Of a stretch of 34,307 bases of DNA, positions 9,114 to 18,158 are shown piece by piece. The translations under genes and the position numbers were made by a program. Numbering within the stretch: the first letter of the stretch is position 1; every line of letters starts with the position of its first letter. The stretch lies in NCBI RefSeq assembly GCF_000614025.1, contig NZ_BAKF01000027.1, positions 1-34,307 on the forward strand. Reading direction: 5' to 3'. The notes under the pieces are model-generated. The model saw only the letters and a program-made list of their open reading frames with translations, searched no databases and was not told where the DNA came from. The stretch is from Prevotella aurantiaca JCM 15754 (lineage in GTDB: Bacteria > Bacteroidota > Bacteroidia > Bacteroidales > Bacteroidaceae).

Positions 9114-9156
9114 TACCCGTATCAGTTACTACACAACTGATACGGGTATTTTTTTC
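9114..9156 (+). terminator. Strong rho-independent terminator of the surface operon
   Basis: TACCCGTATCAGTT (9114-9127) and AACTGATACGGGTA (9135-9148) pair perfectly over 14 bp with a 7-nt loop. A run of seven T (9149-9155) follows. It lies 27 nt after the 64-aa gene stop. Confidence 0.93.
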
Positions 9157-9303
9157 TTTCACTCTCTTTATTTCCCTTTCTTTCCCATTTTATAAAGTAT
9201 ATTCTGTATAAAAAATCATCTACATTTATTCATTATATAGTATTTTTATATTATATTTGCAAAATGCTATTTCGAGAAATGGGAAAGAATTAAGAACCTA
9301 TTT

Positions 9304-9709
9304 ATGGTAGAAAATAAAGAACAACATAAACAATCTATTTGTTTTTTCAAAGATTGTGAAGTAAGAGCAGTATGGGGCGAGGAACAAAATTGTTGGTGGA
9401 TTTCAGCAACAGACATTGTTCGTGCTATTAATAATTATACAAAAGCAGGTAATTACTATCGATGGTTGAAAAGGAAGTTGAAGCAAGAAAATATTGAACT
9501 CGTGAGTACTACTCACGGCTTAAAATTTAACACAGCTTTGGTTAGAGAAAGTTGATTAGAATGAATATCTATCGGTAATGCGTGAAAGTGTAACTGATAG
9601 TTCGCGCATCAAGTCTTTGGCAGAACCTGCACTAACCACAAAGATTGATGACAGCGAGATGTTTATGAAAGATATTGATTATTCATATAACTATGAACAA
9701 GAGGAGTGA
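9304..9709 (+). pseudogene. Decayed BRO-N / Fic-domain gene remnant
   Basis: The first part (9304-9555, 83 codons) reads ICFFKDCEVRAVWGEEQNCW and then SATDIVRAINNYTKAGNYY, an N-terminal BRO/antirepressor-type domain, ending early after THGLKF. In another frame, from about 9524 to the stop at 9707-9709, the codons read WLEKVD*NEYLSVMRESV and then LAEPALTTKIDDSEMFMK, DIDYSYNYEQEE. That is very like the C-terminal end of Fic (AMP-transferase) proteins (ALTDKIxDREMFMKGIDxSYYYE). The internal stop is TAG where AAG (Lys) would fit. The whole catalytic Fic core (HPFxxGNGR) is missing, so a deletion plus point mutation destroyed the gene. The Fic match is from memory of the family, not a search. Confidence 0.65.
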
Positions 9710-9770
9710 TATCTAATATTTAGAATGGCATTCATTTATTATCCGAATTAATTTATACAATAGTCGTAAC

Positions 9771-10333
9771 ATGCCCACACAGAAAAATTATAATAAATAT
9801 AAAGATTCTATCCTAAAAGATATCCATCAAGGTAAGGATATAGATTTGTTATCTAAAGAATATTCTATCCCCACTCCCCTTGTAAAAGAATGGGAGACTC
9901 AAGATAAAAATTTTAATGACCTTGACGCTTCCTTTAGTGAATTATCAAGTAAAAGTCGTGATAGAATTTCTTTTTCGAAAAAAGCAAAAAGTATTTTAGT
10001 GTTTCATATTTTAAAAGAACGCTTCCTTATATTGTTTTTTTTGCCGTCATCGCAATGGGAGTCATATTGGCATTTCTCACTATGTCTAAAATATGTGACG
10101 TTGCCAATGAAAAAGAAGAAGTTTCTTTAAAGTTAGATACAATACTCGAATCTCATAAAAGAATAGGAATGTCTATTATTAATAGCGAAGAAAAGAAGTT
10201 ACTATTATTAAAAAATGCAATCCATATACTTAAAAAAAAATCATCTGAAAGACAACCTGTAGAAGTTAGGAAAGTATATCATAAGCAAGTTTATCAAATT
10301 AATAACTTAAACCTTCAAAACGATTCCATTTAA
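9771..10333 (+). CDS. Two-frame membrane protein, first gene of an unrecognised cassette (frameshift needed)
   Basis: Frame 1 opens at 9771 and encodes 119 aa. Residues about 12-45 (ILKDIHQGKDIDLLSKEYSI, then PTPLVKEWE) look like a small helix-turn-helix. Its tail after about residue 92 (PSSQWESYWHF...) looks non-biological. A second frame is open to 10333 and reads AVIAMGVILAFLTMSK followed by a charged helical region (EKEEVSLKLDTILESHKRIG). Joining them by a -1 step at the 8-T run (10035-10042), where T_TTT_TTG lies in the correct phase, gives about 187 aa with HTH, one membrane helix (about 80-105) and a coiled-coil-like tail. A frame change elsewhere in 9964-10043 is also possible. The stop is 3 nt before the next gene. 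Function unknown; could be a true mutation. Confidence 0.55.
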
Positions 10334-10336
10334 GAT

Positions 10337-12343
10337 ATGTTTAATTTCTTCTTAAATACATACAGTGCAGTAGTTACAATATTTGCTGCTCTTTTAGGAA
10401 TTTCATTTCCTTTAATACTGCAGTCTATTCAACGAATAGATGAAAAATATGATTCAGCAGTAATCTCTGATCGTTTTGAAGATGAGAAAATCTATAACAT
10501 TTTTAAGTGGCTTCTCTATATATATGCTGTAATTGTATGTATAGTTCCATTTATATTAAGCTTTCTTTCAAATGTGGAAATGGAGTATTGGATAAACAGT
10601 TTCTTATTATTATATTTACTATGTATTATAATGACTTTGGTAATCTTGTTTGATAGAATTTCGAAATATTATAATATAGAAAAGTTATTAAGCTATTTGT
10701 CATCAAAGAAAATAGAAAGTGATATATTGATATTTTGGGATATTATGAGATTTGCTTCAAAAGCAGAAAATGACAAGATGTATCAGACTGCAAGCATACA
10801 AGTTTTTGGGTATTTTAAGAAAGAGCAAGATAATAATAAGGACAAAAAAGAAATCGTTTATTCAGCCTCCTTATATCAAGTATTGTATGAAATGGGAAGT
10901 GCTGTAGGAAATCCTCAACAACAATCTTTTATATATAATCGTAATAATATTATTTCTATTTTGTATAATACTGGTATCACTAACTCTAAAATCTCTCAAC
11001 AAACGTTTAGTCATATTTGGTTTATGCTAAATAATGCTTCTTTCGTTTCGAATACTAACTGGTTAAAAACTTATTGGACATACGCAAATCAATATATGAG
11101 ATTTAGAGAAATGAAGCGTGATAATGAAGATGAACGAAAATATTTAAAAGAGTTTTATATTTTCAACGTGATGTTTGGTGCTATGTTGACATATCATCGC
11201 AATTATTCTACTCTAAATTATATGATGACTTTTTCACGAAGCTTACCATTATCTTTTCCTCTAATTCCTGGTACATTTACGAAAATTGTTGATTGTGTAG
11301 AGAATATATGTAATATGAAAAATCAATGGCTACCACCTAATGTTTTGGAAGAAAAATTTTCTATAAAGGGCCTTGATAAAGGTGTAAATGCAAACAATGA
11401 AATAGCCGAGCTTGCTTATAAGTATTTATCTCTTTTATTTATCCGGTTATGGTCATATAAAGACTATAATATCTATTATAGCGAACCACTTGAAATACCT
11501 TATATCGGTAATAGCATAAATAAAAATGAGCAATTAATAAAATTATCCAAAACTATCAAAGTATATATAGATACGTGGTATAGTAGTGGGGAGTTTAATA
11601 ATCTTGGCTTATCGAATCTGCCAAGTAAATCTGATGTTTTAGCATTACTGGATAATTATATTACCTCTTTAGAAAATAAGAATAATGAACTAGATAAACA
11701 AAGTGGTTATGACGAAGAGCGTTTGGAGTATATATGTAATGATTTTTTAAAATTTAATGCTCAGAATTATATAGAGATTCCATCTCAAGAAGAGTTGCCA
11801 AATAAAGAAAATTCAATGTCTGAAACGATAGATGTTATTGGTACTATGGATGTTAAAAGGAGATATCTACAAAAAGGTCGGAGTGAGATTTTAGGTGGCG
11901 TAGGTTACGGATTAGCAAAGAGCTTGGAAGAGAATATGAAACATGAGTATTTCCAAGTTCTAAAACGCTCTTTCACAAAAGAGGAGAGAAGGGTTCAATT
12001 AGATAATTTAAATCTAGAATTAGATTGTTTACAACTGACGAAAGATGATTGTATAATAGAAATAGCCAACAGTATTAAGTTAGAAACTGCTGCTAAAGAA
12101 ATTAAGTTATCTATAGCTGAATTTGGGCAGGAAATTCTTATTTGTAAAATAGCAGATTTACCTTCTTTGGATATAATAGATCGCTTACCTATACCTGCAG
12201 AAAAAATGATAGATCCATATAATTATATATATTTAGGGGTAAAAGAACTGCCAGATAAATATATCCTATCAGTAAAACAATCCATTAGAATAAATCAAGT
12301 AAACGGAAAGCCTAAGGCCATTATATTTACTATTGAGAGATAA
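10337..12343 (+). CDS. Large membrane-anchored protein of unknown function
   Basis: This 668-aa protein is not recognised. The N-terminal 110 residues hold three likely membrane helices: about 11-29 (AVVTIFAALLGISFPLIL), 57-77 (KWLLYIYAVIVCIVPFILSF) and 86-105 (INSFLLLYLLCIIMTLVILF). The remaining 550 residues are soluble and mainly helical, with no nuclease, ATPase, protease or nucleotide-binding motif that I can see. It starts 3 nt after the preceding gene and is probably translated with it. Both genes are markedly AT-rich (sampled lines 25-27% GC against about 40% in nearby housekeeping genes) and sit beside a decayed BRO/Fic gene, which suggests horizontal arrival. A defence or toxin-like membrane effector is a guess only. 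Confidence 0.75.
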   Translation: MFNFFLNTYSAVVTIFAALLGISFPLILQSIQRIDEKYDSAVISDRFEDEKIYNIFKWLLYIYAVIVCIVPFILSFLSNVEMEYWINSFLLLYLLCIIMTLVILFDRISKYYNIEKLLSYLSSKKIESDILIFWDIMRFASKAENDKMYQTASIQVFGYFKKEQDNNKDKKEIVYSASLYQVLYEMGSAVGNPQQQSFIYNRNNIISILYNTGITNSKISQQTFSHIWFMLNNASFVSNTNWLKTYWTYANQYMRFREMKRDNEDERKYLKEFYIFNVMFGAMLTYHRNYSTLNYMMTFSRSLPLSFPLIPGTFTKIVDCVENICNMKNQWLPPNVLEEKFSIKGLDKGVNANNEIAELAYKYLSLLFIRLWSYKDYNIYYSEPLEIPYIGNSINKNEQLIKLSKTIKVYIDTWYSSGEFNNLGLSNLPSKSDVLALLDNYITSLENKNNELDKQSGYDEERLEYICNDFLKFNAQNYIEIPSQEELPNKENSMSETIDVIGTMDVKRRYLQKGRSEILGGVGYGLAKSLEENMKHEYFQVLKRSFTKEERRVQLDNLNLELDCLQLTKDDCIIEIANSIKLETAAKEIKLSIAEFGQEILICKIADLPSLDIIDRLPIPAEKMIDPYNYIYLGVKELPDKYILSVKQSIRINQVNGKPKAIIFTIER

Positions 12344-12770
12344 AAGTTGGAATGTAATAACATTAATAAGATGATAACATCCAAGATGTTTTCTAATTGA
12401 TACTACTCAAATTGAGAAAATATTTTTGTACCATTAAGATGTAAATCGCCGATAATCAGAATTAAATATATTTGATGAAGAAAAGAAATGAAATAACTTT
12501 GACTGCTATTTTATCGCTATTGCAGAAATGATAATTATCCCCTAATAAAATTATAATAACAAAATAAAAATTATAATTATAAATTTTTATTTTGTTATTA
12601 TATTTTTCCTAACTTATAATTATAATTTTTTGTAATGTAAGATCAGTGTGTGGAGAAAGGAGGAAAGGTGTGTTTTTTAGATGGTGATTTCTTTATAATG
12701 TAGCGCATGTTCAGAGAGAGGTGAGATATGTTTTGTGAAGTAAAAAAGGCGGAAAGTTGAACTTAACAAT
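12344..12770. other. AT-rich convergent intergenic region
   Basis: This stretch separates the accessory cassette from alaS and holds no credible gene. Its one clear structure is the long inverted repeat listed separately. TTATAATTATAA-type sequence recurs just right of that repeat (about 12615-12632). Confidence 0.5.
12552..12602. repeat. Long perfect AT-rich inverted repeat
   Basis: Two 21-nt arms pair perfectly (12552-12572 with 12582-12602; core AATAACAAAATAAAAATT) around a 9-nt loop. The single internal C-G pair shows the arms match beyond random AT content. It lies about 210 nt after the membrane-cassette stop and could act as a bidirectional terminator or cruciform. T-rich sequence (TATTTTTCCT) follows on the + strand. 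Confidence 0.8.
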
Positions 12771-12813
12771 AGAAAACAAAGAGCCTCGCTGTTTATTTAA
12801 ACAGCGAGGCTCT
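12771..12813 (-). terminator. Terminator of alaS
   Basis: AGAGCCTCGCTGTTTA (12780-12795) and TAAACAGCGAGGCTCT (12798-12813) are perfect complements; the innermost A-T pairs must open to make a loop. Read on the - strand the stem is followed by TTGTTTTCT. It begins 24 nt beyond the alaS stop codon. Confidence 0.9.
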
Positions 12814-12837
12814 TACAAATTGCTATGATTTTTTGCT

Positions 12838-15504
12838 TTACAAATTAGCCATTTCAATAACTTTATCTACAGCAGCATTGATGCCTTCGACATCTTTACC
12901 ACCTGCTTGTGCGTAATGTGGCTGACCACCACCGCCGCCTTTAATCAGTTTTGCAGCTTCGCGGATAATTTTTCCAGCATTTAATTCGTGGTCTTTCACC
13001 ATATCGTCGCTCAACATAATTGAGAGCAAAGGCTTGTTTTCGTGTGTTGAACCCAATACGCAAACGAGGTTTTCGGGTATTGCTTCACGAACTTTAAATA
13101 CGATATCCTTCGCCGAAGCTGGGTCGATAGGAAGAACTGCCTTAACCACCTTAATATGGTTTATAGTTTCTGCACGTTCTACCAAACGATTTGCCCAACG
13201 AGTAACAGTTTGCTGACGGAAACTTTCCATTTCCTTCTTCATCGTATCGTGTTCGTGAATGTACTTTTCTATAACGCTCTTCAAGTCTTTTGCGTTGTTG
13301 AACATGGCTTTTAAGTCGCGTATGGTGTCTTCAAGCGTATAGATGGTTTCCTCGCAATGTTTACCTGTAAGAGCTTCTATACGACGAATGCCCGCAGCAA
13401 CACTGCTTTCGCTAACTATTTTAAAGAAACCGATACGACCTGTAGAAGTAGCATGAATACCACCACAGAATTCGCAAGAAGGACCAAAACTAATAACACG
13501 TACTTTGTCGCCATACTTTTCGCCAAATAATGCTACAGCACCCATTTTCTTTGCTTCTTCTAATGGAGTATCACGATATTCGCCACGTGGTAAGTCCTGA
13601 CGTATCATGTCGTTTACTATACGTTCTACCTGACGCAATTCTTCATCAGTTACCTTTTGGAAATGAGAGAAGTCGAAACGCAAAGTATCTGCGCTTACAT
13701 ACGAACCTTTCTGTTCGCAATGTTCGCCCAATACTTGTTTCAAAGCATAGTCTACTAAGTGAGTAGCTGTATGGTTAGCAGCCGAAGCATCACGCTTGTC
13801 TGTATCAACGCAAGCCATAAAGTCGGCCTCAACGTTCTTTGGTAATTCCTTTACAATATGAATGCTTTGGTTGTTTTCACGCTTTGTATCAATAATGTCG
13901 ATGGTTTCTTCTTCGTTCACCAAAACACCTTGGTCGCCAACTTGTCCACCCATTTCACCATAGAAAGGTGTGTGGTCTAACACCAATTCAAAGAAAGTAT
14001 TCTTCTTTTGCGTAACCATTCTGTAACGCAAAATACGGCATTCGTATTCCGTATAGTCGTAACCAACAAATTCTTGTTCGCCTTCTTTCAATACAACCCA
14101 ATCGCTGTTTTCTACAACGGCAGCATTGCGGGCACGTGCCTTTTGTTGTGCCATTTCTTCTTCAAACTGCTTTTCGTCAACACTAAAACCATGTTCACGA
14201 CAAATTAGTTCGGTAAGATCGAGAGGGAAACCATAAGTATCAAACAAGCGGAAAGCTTCTTTTCCATTCAGTTCGGTCTTTCCTTGTGCCTTCATTTCGT
14301 CCATTGCATTATTTAAAAGGTTGATACCTTTATCCAAAGTACGCAAGAACGAATCTTCCTCTTCCTTGATAACGCGTGCAATAAGTTCGCGTTGAGCTGT
14401 CAATTCAGGATATGCATTGCCCATTTCGTGAATAAACGTATTGAGCAACTTGTAGATAAACGCTTCTTTTTGGTCTAAGAAAGTGTAAGCATAACGTACA
14501 GCGCGGCGCAAGATACGACGGATAACATAACCCGCTTTTGCATTACCAGGTAACTGACTGTCGGCAATAGAGAACGCAACAGCACGCATGTGGTCGGCTA
14601 CGACACGCATAGCAATGTCTATTTTCTCTTGTTCATTCTTTGCTTCTCCGTTTTCGCCCGATGGAGTTGTGAATCCATACTTCTTTCCGCTCAGACGTTC
14701 CATTTCCTTAATGGTAGGTTGGAAAATGTCAGTATCGTAGTTAGAATTCTTTCCTTGTAACATGCGTACAAGACGTTCGAAGCCCATACCAGTATCAATA
14801 ACATTCATTGCTAAAGGTTCGAGCGAACCATCAGACTTGCGTTGGAACTGCATAAAAACAATGTTCCATATTTCAATCACCTGTGGATTGTCTTTGTTTA
14901 CAAGCTCACGACCTGGTATTTGTGCTTTTTCTTCAGCACTACGAGAGTCAACATGTATCTCAGAACAAGGACCACAAGGACCAGTTTCACCCATTTCCCA
15001 AAAGTTATCGTGCTTGTTACCATCAATAATGTGGTCTGCTGGTAAGTATTTAAGCCAATATTGAGCGGCTTCATCGTCACGTGCAATACCTTCTGAAGGA
15101 CTGCCTTCGAATACAGTAACATACAAATCAGCAGGATTTAATTTCAATACATCAACCAAATATTCCCACGCATAATCAATAGCCTTTTCCTTAAAGTAGT
15201 CTCCGAAGCTCCAGTTACCAAGCATTTCGAACATTGTATGATGGTAAGTGTCGTGTCCTACTTCTTCTAAGTCGTTGTGTTTGCCACTAACACGCAAACA
15301 TTTTTGTGAGTCAGCACGGCGACGTGGCTCAGGTTCCTTTGTTCCAAGAATTATATCTTTCCACTGGTTCATACCAGCGTTAGTAAACATCAGCGTAGGG
15401 TCGTCCTTTATAACCATAGGCGCGGACGGTACAATGACGTGTCCTTTCGACTCAAAAAACTTCTTATAAGAGTCGCGGATTTCATTTGCTGTCATCATTT
15501 TCAT
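12838..15504 (-). CDS. alaS: Alanyl-tRNA synthetase
   Basis: This 888-aa cytoplasmic enzyme charges tRNA-Ala and edits mischarged Ser/Gly. The N-terminal class II aminoacylation domain begins [18 protein letters not shown] with motif-2-like [20 protein letters not shown]. The editing domain shows both zinc-site halves: NHTATH (about 575-580) and [11 protein letters not shown] (about 675-685). The C-terminal DHHA1 part ends with [16 protein letters not shown] (about 855-870). Length is normal for bacterial AlaS. Start: MKMMTANEI offers three close ATGs; the first is used here, and MMTANEI or MTANEI are equally possible. A strong promoter lies upstream and overlaps that of the divergent MerR gene. 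A perfect terminator follows. Confidence 0.97.
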   Translation of the reverse strand: MKMMTANEIRDSYKKFFESKGHVIVPSAPMVIKDDPTLMFTNAGMNQWKDIILGTKEPEPRRRADSQKCLRVSGKHNDLEEVGHDTYHHTMFEMLGNWSFGDYFKEKAIDYAWEYLVDVLKLNPADLYVTVFEGSPSEGIARDDEAAQYWLKYLPADHIIDGNKHDNFWEMGETGPCGPCSEIHVDSRSAEEKAQIPGRELVNKDNPQVIEIWNIVFMQFQRKSDGSLEPLAMNVIDTGMGFERLVRMLQGKNSNYDTDIFQPTIKEMERLSGKKYGFTTPSGENGEAKNEQEKIDIAMRVVADHMRAVAFSIADSQLPGNAKAGYVIRRILRRAVRYAYTFLDQKEAFIYKLLNTFIHEMGNAYPELTAQRELIARVIKEEEDSFLRTLDKGINLLNNAMDEMKAQGKTELNGKEAFRLFDTYGFPLDLTELICREHGFSVDEKQFEEEMAQQKARARNAAVVENSDWVVLKEGEQEFVGYDYTEYECRILRYRMVTQKKNTFFELVLDHTPFYGEMGGQVGDQGVLVNEEETIDIIDTKRENNQSIHIVKELPKNVEADFMACVDTDKRDASAANHTATHLVDYALKQVLGEHCEQKGSYVSADTLRFDFSHFQKVTDEELRQVERIVNDMIRQDLPRGEYRDTPLEEAKKMGAVALFGEKYGDKVRVISFGPSCEFCGGIHATSTGRIGFFKIVSESSVAAGIRRIEALTGKHCEETIYTLEDTIRDLKAMFNNAKDLKSVIEKYIHEHDTMKKEMESFRQQTVTRWANRLVERAETINHIKVVKAVLPIDPASAKDIVFKVREAIPENLVCVLGSTHENKPLLSIMLSDDMVKDHELNAGKIIREAAKLIKGGGGGQPHYAQAGGKDVEGINAAVDKVIEMANL

Positions 15505-15536
15505 ATACTTTATTTTCTAAAATTCATCTAAAAGTG

Positions 15537-15567
15537 TTGCAAAGATACTGATTTTTCACTATTTTTG
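15537..15567 (+). promoter_or_regulatory. Promoter of the MerR-family gene
   Basis: TTG (15537-15539) and TATTTTTG (15560-15567) are 20 nt apart on the + strand. This promoter lies on top of the alaS promoter, each -7 box abutting the other's -33 element, so the two are likely mutually exclusive. Confidence 0.6.
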
Positions 15568-15571
15568 CAAA
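15540..15571 (-). promoter_or_regulatory. Promoter of alaS
   Basis: The - strand has TTTG (15568-15571), a 20-nt spacer and TATCTTTG (15540-15547), a full match to the Bacteroidetes form. The leader to 15504 would be about 30 nt. Confidence 0.75.
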
Positions 15572-15593
15572 TGAATTGTAGAATGATTAAGCT

Positions 15594-15932
15594 ATGACAG
15601 ATAATTCTCGTAAACTATATTATTCCATAAAAGAAGTGGCACAGACGATTGGTGTATCGGAAAGTTTGCTTCGCTATTGGGAAACAGAGTTTCCACATCT
15701 TCGCCCAAAAACCACTGGAAATCGGGTCCGCCAATATACTGACAAGGATATTGAACAAATAAAGATTATCTATAATCTGGTGAAAGTACGTGGATTTAAG
15801 ATTGCTGCAGCGCGTAAGATGTTGCAAGAAAACCGCAGCGGAGCCGATAAAAGTCAGAAAATTCTTGAAAGCTTAATATCGGTACGAGACCAACTCAAAG
15901 ATTTGAAAACTCAACTTGGTGAATTGGTGTAA
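15594..15932 (+). CDS. MerR-family transcriptional regulator
   Basis: This is a 112-aa DNA-binding protein. The winged-helix HTH occupies about 8-75: YSIKEVAQTIGVSESLLRYW, then ETEFPHLRPK and NRVRQYTDKDIEQI, with the wing at NRVRQYT and a following helical segment VRGFKIAAARKML. The C-terminal 30 residues form a short dimerisation helix (LESLISVRDQLKDLKTQLGEL) without an effector-binding domain or metal-binding cysteines. Single-domain MerR proteins of this size are common in Bacteroidetes and are not tied to one signal. It is divergent from alaS with overlapping promoters, so alaS is a natural candidate target, or the gene represses itself. The stop codon lies inside a terminator hairpin. 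Confidence 0.88.
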   Translation: MTDNSRKLYYSIKEVAQTIGVSESLLRYWETEFPHLRPKTTGNRVRQYTDKDIEQIKIIYNLVKVRGFKIAAARKMLQENRSGADKSQKILESLISVRDQLKDLKTQLGELV

Positions 15933-15950
15933 TTCGTTTAATTACACCTT
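15926..15950 (+). terminator. Hairpin over the MerR stop codon
   Basis: GGTGTAATT (15926-15934) and AATTACACC (15940-15948) form a 9-bp stem with loop CGTTT, followed by TTATTTATAT. The TAA stop (15930-15932) is in the left arm. Likely terminator of the MerR gene. Confidence 0.6.
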
Positions 15951-15969
15951 ATTTATATGCAAGAAAGAT

Positions 15970-16008
15970 GGTTTGGCACGACAAAATAATAAAGGGTCGT
16001 GGCAAACC
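15970..16008 (-). terminator. Hairpin downstream of pgeF
   Basis: GGTTTGGCACGAC (15970-15982) pairs with GTCGTGGCAAACC (15996-16008) with one mismatch. On the - strand CATCTTTCTTG follows. It lies 33 nt beyond the pgeF stop and probably ends the hpt-adk-obgE-pgeF transcript. Confidence 0.65.
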
Positions 16009-16041
16009 AAAAGCGTAAAAGATAGAAAAAGGAGTAATTTC

Positions 16042-16874
16042 TTACTTCAGTACAATACCATTATAAATGCGCCCAGAGTCAATTCCAAGTCTACGGGCAG
16101 AAAAGTAATCGGTTGTAACATCATAGGTGCAAACGCCTTCGTCAATAATATTTTCAGGCAGAACACCCATTGTTTCTATATCCAAGCGATTAGAAAGCTT
16201 CAAGTCTATGTGCCATTTCAAAGGTGCTTCTCCTTCTTTTGGCTGCATAATACTATAGCGTTTGGCAATTCGCTGCATATCAAATTGAGCATTTGCAAAC
16301 TTTTCGTAAACTTCATCGCCCACTTCAAAGTTGTCTAACGAAATACCAGGCCAATCACAGCCTTTAAATTTTGCGGAACAGAATTGAAAACAACGCCCAT
16401 CTCCTTGATAGTTTTCATCACAATGTGCTTCACTGTTCCACGCCAACCTGCATGTATTGCTGCAGCAGCATGATATTCTGTGTCGTAAAGAAGTATAGGA
16501 ATACAATCGGCCGTAGATACTCCGATGCACACATTTGGTTCATTTGTCATTACAGCATCAACGCCTTCAATGATTTGTTGACGAATATTATCGGGCAAAT
16601 TGAAATACTCTTTAGCTATTATTCGCGAATTATCACTGTGGATTTGATGCGGAACAATAATTCTGCTAATATCTAATCCCAAGCAACTAGCTAATGCCTT
16701 TCGATTTGCTTCTATGTTTTCGGGTGCATCACCACAATAACGATTGATGTTAAAAGTAGCATAATTACCTTCGCTAACACCTCCGTGACGAGTAGAAGAA
16801 AAGGCTACAACATTGTCAGCTAGTTTATAATGATGTAGTTCAGGATTATTCATCAATGTATTCAAAGTCGTCAA
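16042..16874 (-). pseudogene. pgeF: Frameshifted YfiH/PgeF (laccase-domain purine nucleoside phosphorylase)
   Basis: YfiH/PgeF proteins are cytoplasmic multicopper-oxidoreductase-fold enzymes with purine nucleoside phosphorylase/adenosine deaminase activity, also implicated in peptidoglycan editing. The first frame (16874 to 16335) contains all three metal/catalytic residues: H in VPHQIHSD, C in GVSTADCIPIL, H in AAIHAGWRGT. It ends at KAVIGLVFR*. The family reads AIGPGIS here. A second frame supplies PGISLDNFEVGDEVYEKF and the normal end CTYDVTTDYFSARRLGIDSG, closing at 16042. One C missing from GGC(C)CTGG around 16346-16352 explains the break exactly. Restored length would be about 277 aa, normal for the family. 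It overlaps the obgE end by 29 nt (or 8 nt if MNNPE at 16853 is the start). A sequencing error is possible. Confidence 0.85.
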
Positions 16875-18018
16875 GTTCGTCTATTTCATCAAAGTCATCT
16901 TCGTCGTAAACCTCTGCGTCCTCTACATCAGCTCCCTCTTCGTGCATCTCAGCCTCAAAACGAGACATATCTTTATCACGATGTACGAGAGTATCTTCTG
17001 CTACAATATCGTTCAATTTATTGCTTTCCGAATTGAGTTCCTTCCACAACAAGTCTTTCAATTCGTCAATTCCGTTACCAACAACAGCTGAAATAAATAC
17101 TACTGGCAAGTCGGTAGGCAGCGTTTCCTTTAACATTTCTATTAGTTCTTCGTCTAAAAGATCGCTCTTTGTAACTGCCAATACTCTGTGTTTACTAAGC
17201 ATTTCGGGATTAAACTGGCGAAGTTCGTTCAGCAATATCTCATATTCCTTCTTTATATCGTCGGTATCTCCAGGAACCATAAACAGCAAAAGAGAGTTGC
17301 GTTCTATATGTCTGAGAAAGCGCAATCCCAATCCTTTGCCCTCACTTGCACCTTCAATAATGCCAGGAATATCTGCCATAACAAAACTTTGACTATCGCG
17401 ATAACTAACAATACCCAACGATGGCTCCATAGTTGTGAAAGGATAGTTGGCTATTTTAGGCTTTGCGCTTGACAAAGACGAAAGTAATGTAGACTTACCT
17501 GCATTAGGAAAGCCTACCAAACCTACGTCAGCCAGAAGTTTAAGCTCTAAAATAATAGTCATTTCTTGTAGCGGCTCACCAGGTTGAGCATAGCGTGGGG
17601 CTTGATTTGTAGAAGTACGGAACTGGAAATTGCCCAATCCTCCACGGCCACCTTTCAGTAATACCACCTTTTGACCATCGTATGAAATGTCACAAACAAA
17701 CTTTCCTGTCTCGGCATTGTAAACCACTGTGCCACAAGGAACATCAATATAAACATCCTTTCCGTCGCTTCCGTGGCACTTATCTCGTCCTCCGTTGCCT
17801 CCGTGTTCAGCAAAAATGTGGCGTTGATAACGTAGGTGAAGTAATGTCCAGTAGTTGTGATTGCCACGCAGAATAATACTTCCACCTTTTCCTCCGTCTC
17901 CTCCATCAGGTCCACCATTAGGATTATACTTCACATGGCGTAGGTGCATTGAGCCTTTGCCACCCTTTCCTGAGCGACAATATATCTTAACGTAATCTAC
18001 AAAGTTTGTTTCTGCCAT
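16846..18018 (-). CDS. obgE: GTPase ObgE/CgtA
   Basis: This is a 390-aa ribosome-associated GTPase acting in 50S assembly and stress control. The Gly-rich Obg fold (1-158) shows [20 protein letters not shown] and GGRGGLGN. The G domain has the P-loop GFPNAGKST (169-177), switch I TTMEP (195-199), DIPG (216-219), the base-recognition TKSD (283-286) and ISA (309-311). The C-terminus after about 335 is very acidic ([20 protein letters not shown]) and has no TGS-like domain, as in many Bacteroidetes Obg proteins. It follows adk after 140 nt containing a hairpin, and its end overlaps the broken pgeF. Confidence 0.95.
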   Translation of the reverse strand: MAETNFVDYVKIYCRSGKGGKGSMHLRHVKYNPNGGPDGGDGGKGGSIILRGNHNYWTLLHLRYQRHIFAEHGGNGGRDKCHGSDGKDVYIDVPCGTVVYNAETGKFVCDISYDGQKVVLLKGGRGGLGNFQFRTSTNQAPRYAQPGEPLQEMTIILELKLLADVGLVGFPNAGKSTLLSSLSSAKPKIANYPFTTMEPSLGIVSYRDSQSFVMADIPGIIEGASEGKGLGLRFLRHIERNSLLLFMVPGDTDDIKKEYEILLNELRQFNPEMLSKHRVLAVTKSDLLDEELIEMLKETLPTDLPVVFISAVVGNGIDELKDLLWKELNSESNKLNDIVAEDTLVHRDKDMSRFEAEMHEEGADVEDAEVYDEDDFDEIDELDDFEYIDE

Positions 18019-18088
18019 AACTTGATGGGGAGTTTTAAATAATCAATAATGTTGCGTAAGTCTATGAATAGCGAAATTGGAATTAAGA

Positions 18089-18155
18089 AAAAAGATGATA
18101 GGCAGCGGATAAAAGTATGCACATGGCATTACTTTCCGTTGCCTATCATCTTTTT
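18089..18155 (-). terminator. Hairpin between adk and obgE
   Basis: AAAAAGATGATAGGC (18089-18103) pairs perfectly with GCCTATCATCTTTTT (18141-18155), and the stem continues imperfectly inward (GCGG with CCGT). It begins 3 nt beyond the adk stop, so it is a likely terminator or attenuator separating hpt-adk from obgE. Confidence 0.75.
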
Positions 18156-18158
18156 ATA

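Noticed and set aside
9964..9990. Slippery site at the GAAAAAAGCAAAAAG stretch for the same frame change
   Set aside because: In the reading phase the A runs do not form an X_XXY_YYZ heptamer, whereas the 8-T run at 10035-10042 does. An indel here cannot be excluded.
10055..10333. Separate gene beginning at MGVILAFLTMSK
   Set aside because: Starting here would cut through a membrane helix that continues upstream in the same frame (AVIAMGV). It is better explained as the second half of the 9771 gene.
16042..16530. Independent 162-aa gene inside the pgeF region
   Set aside because: Its first 50 residues are out-of-frame reading of the upstream part; only the part after 16350 is PgeF-like. Treated as the frameshifted second half.
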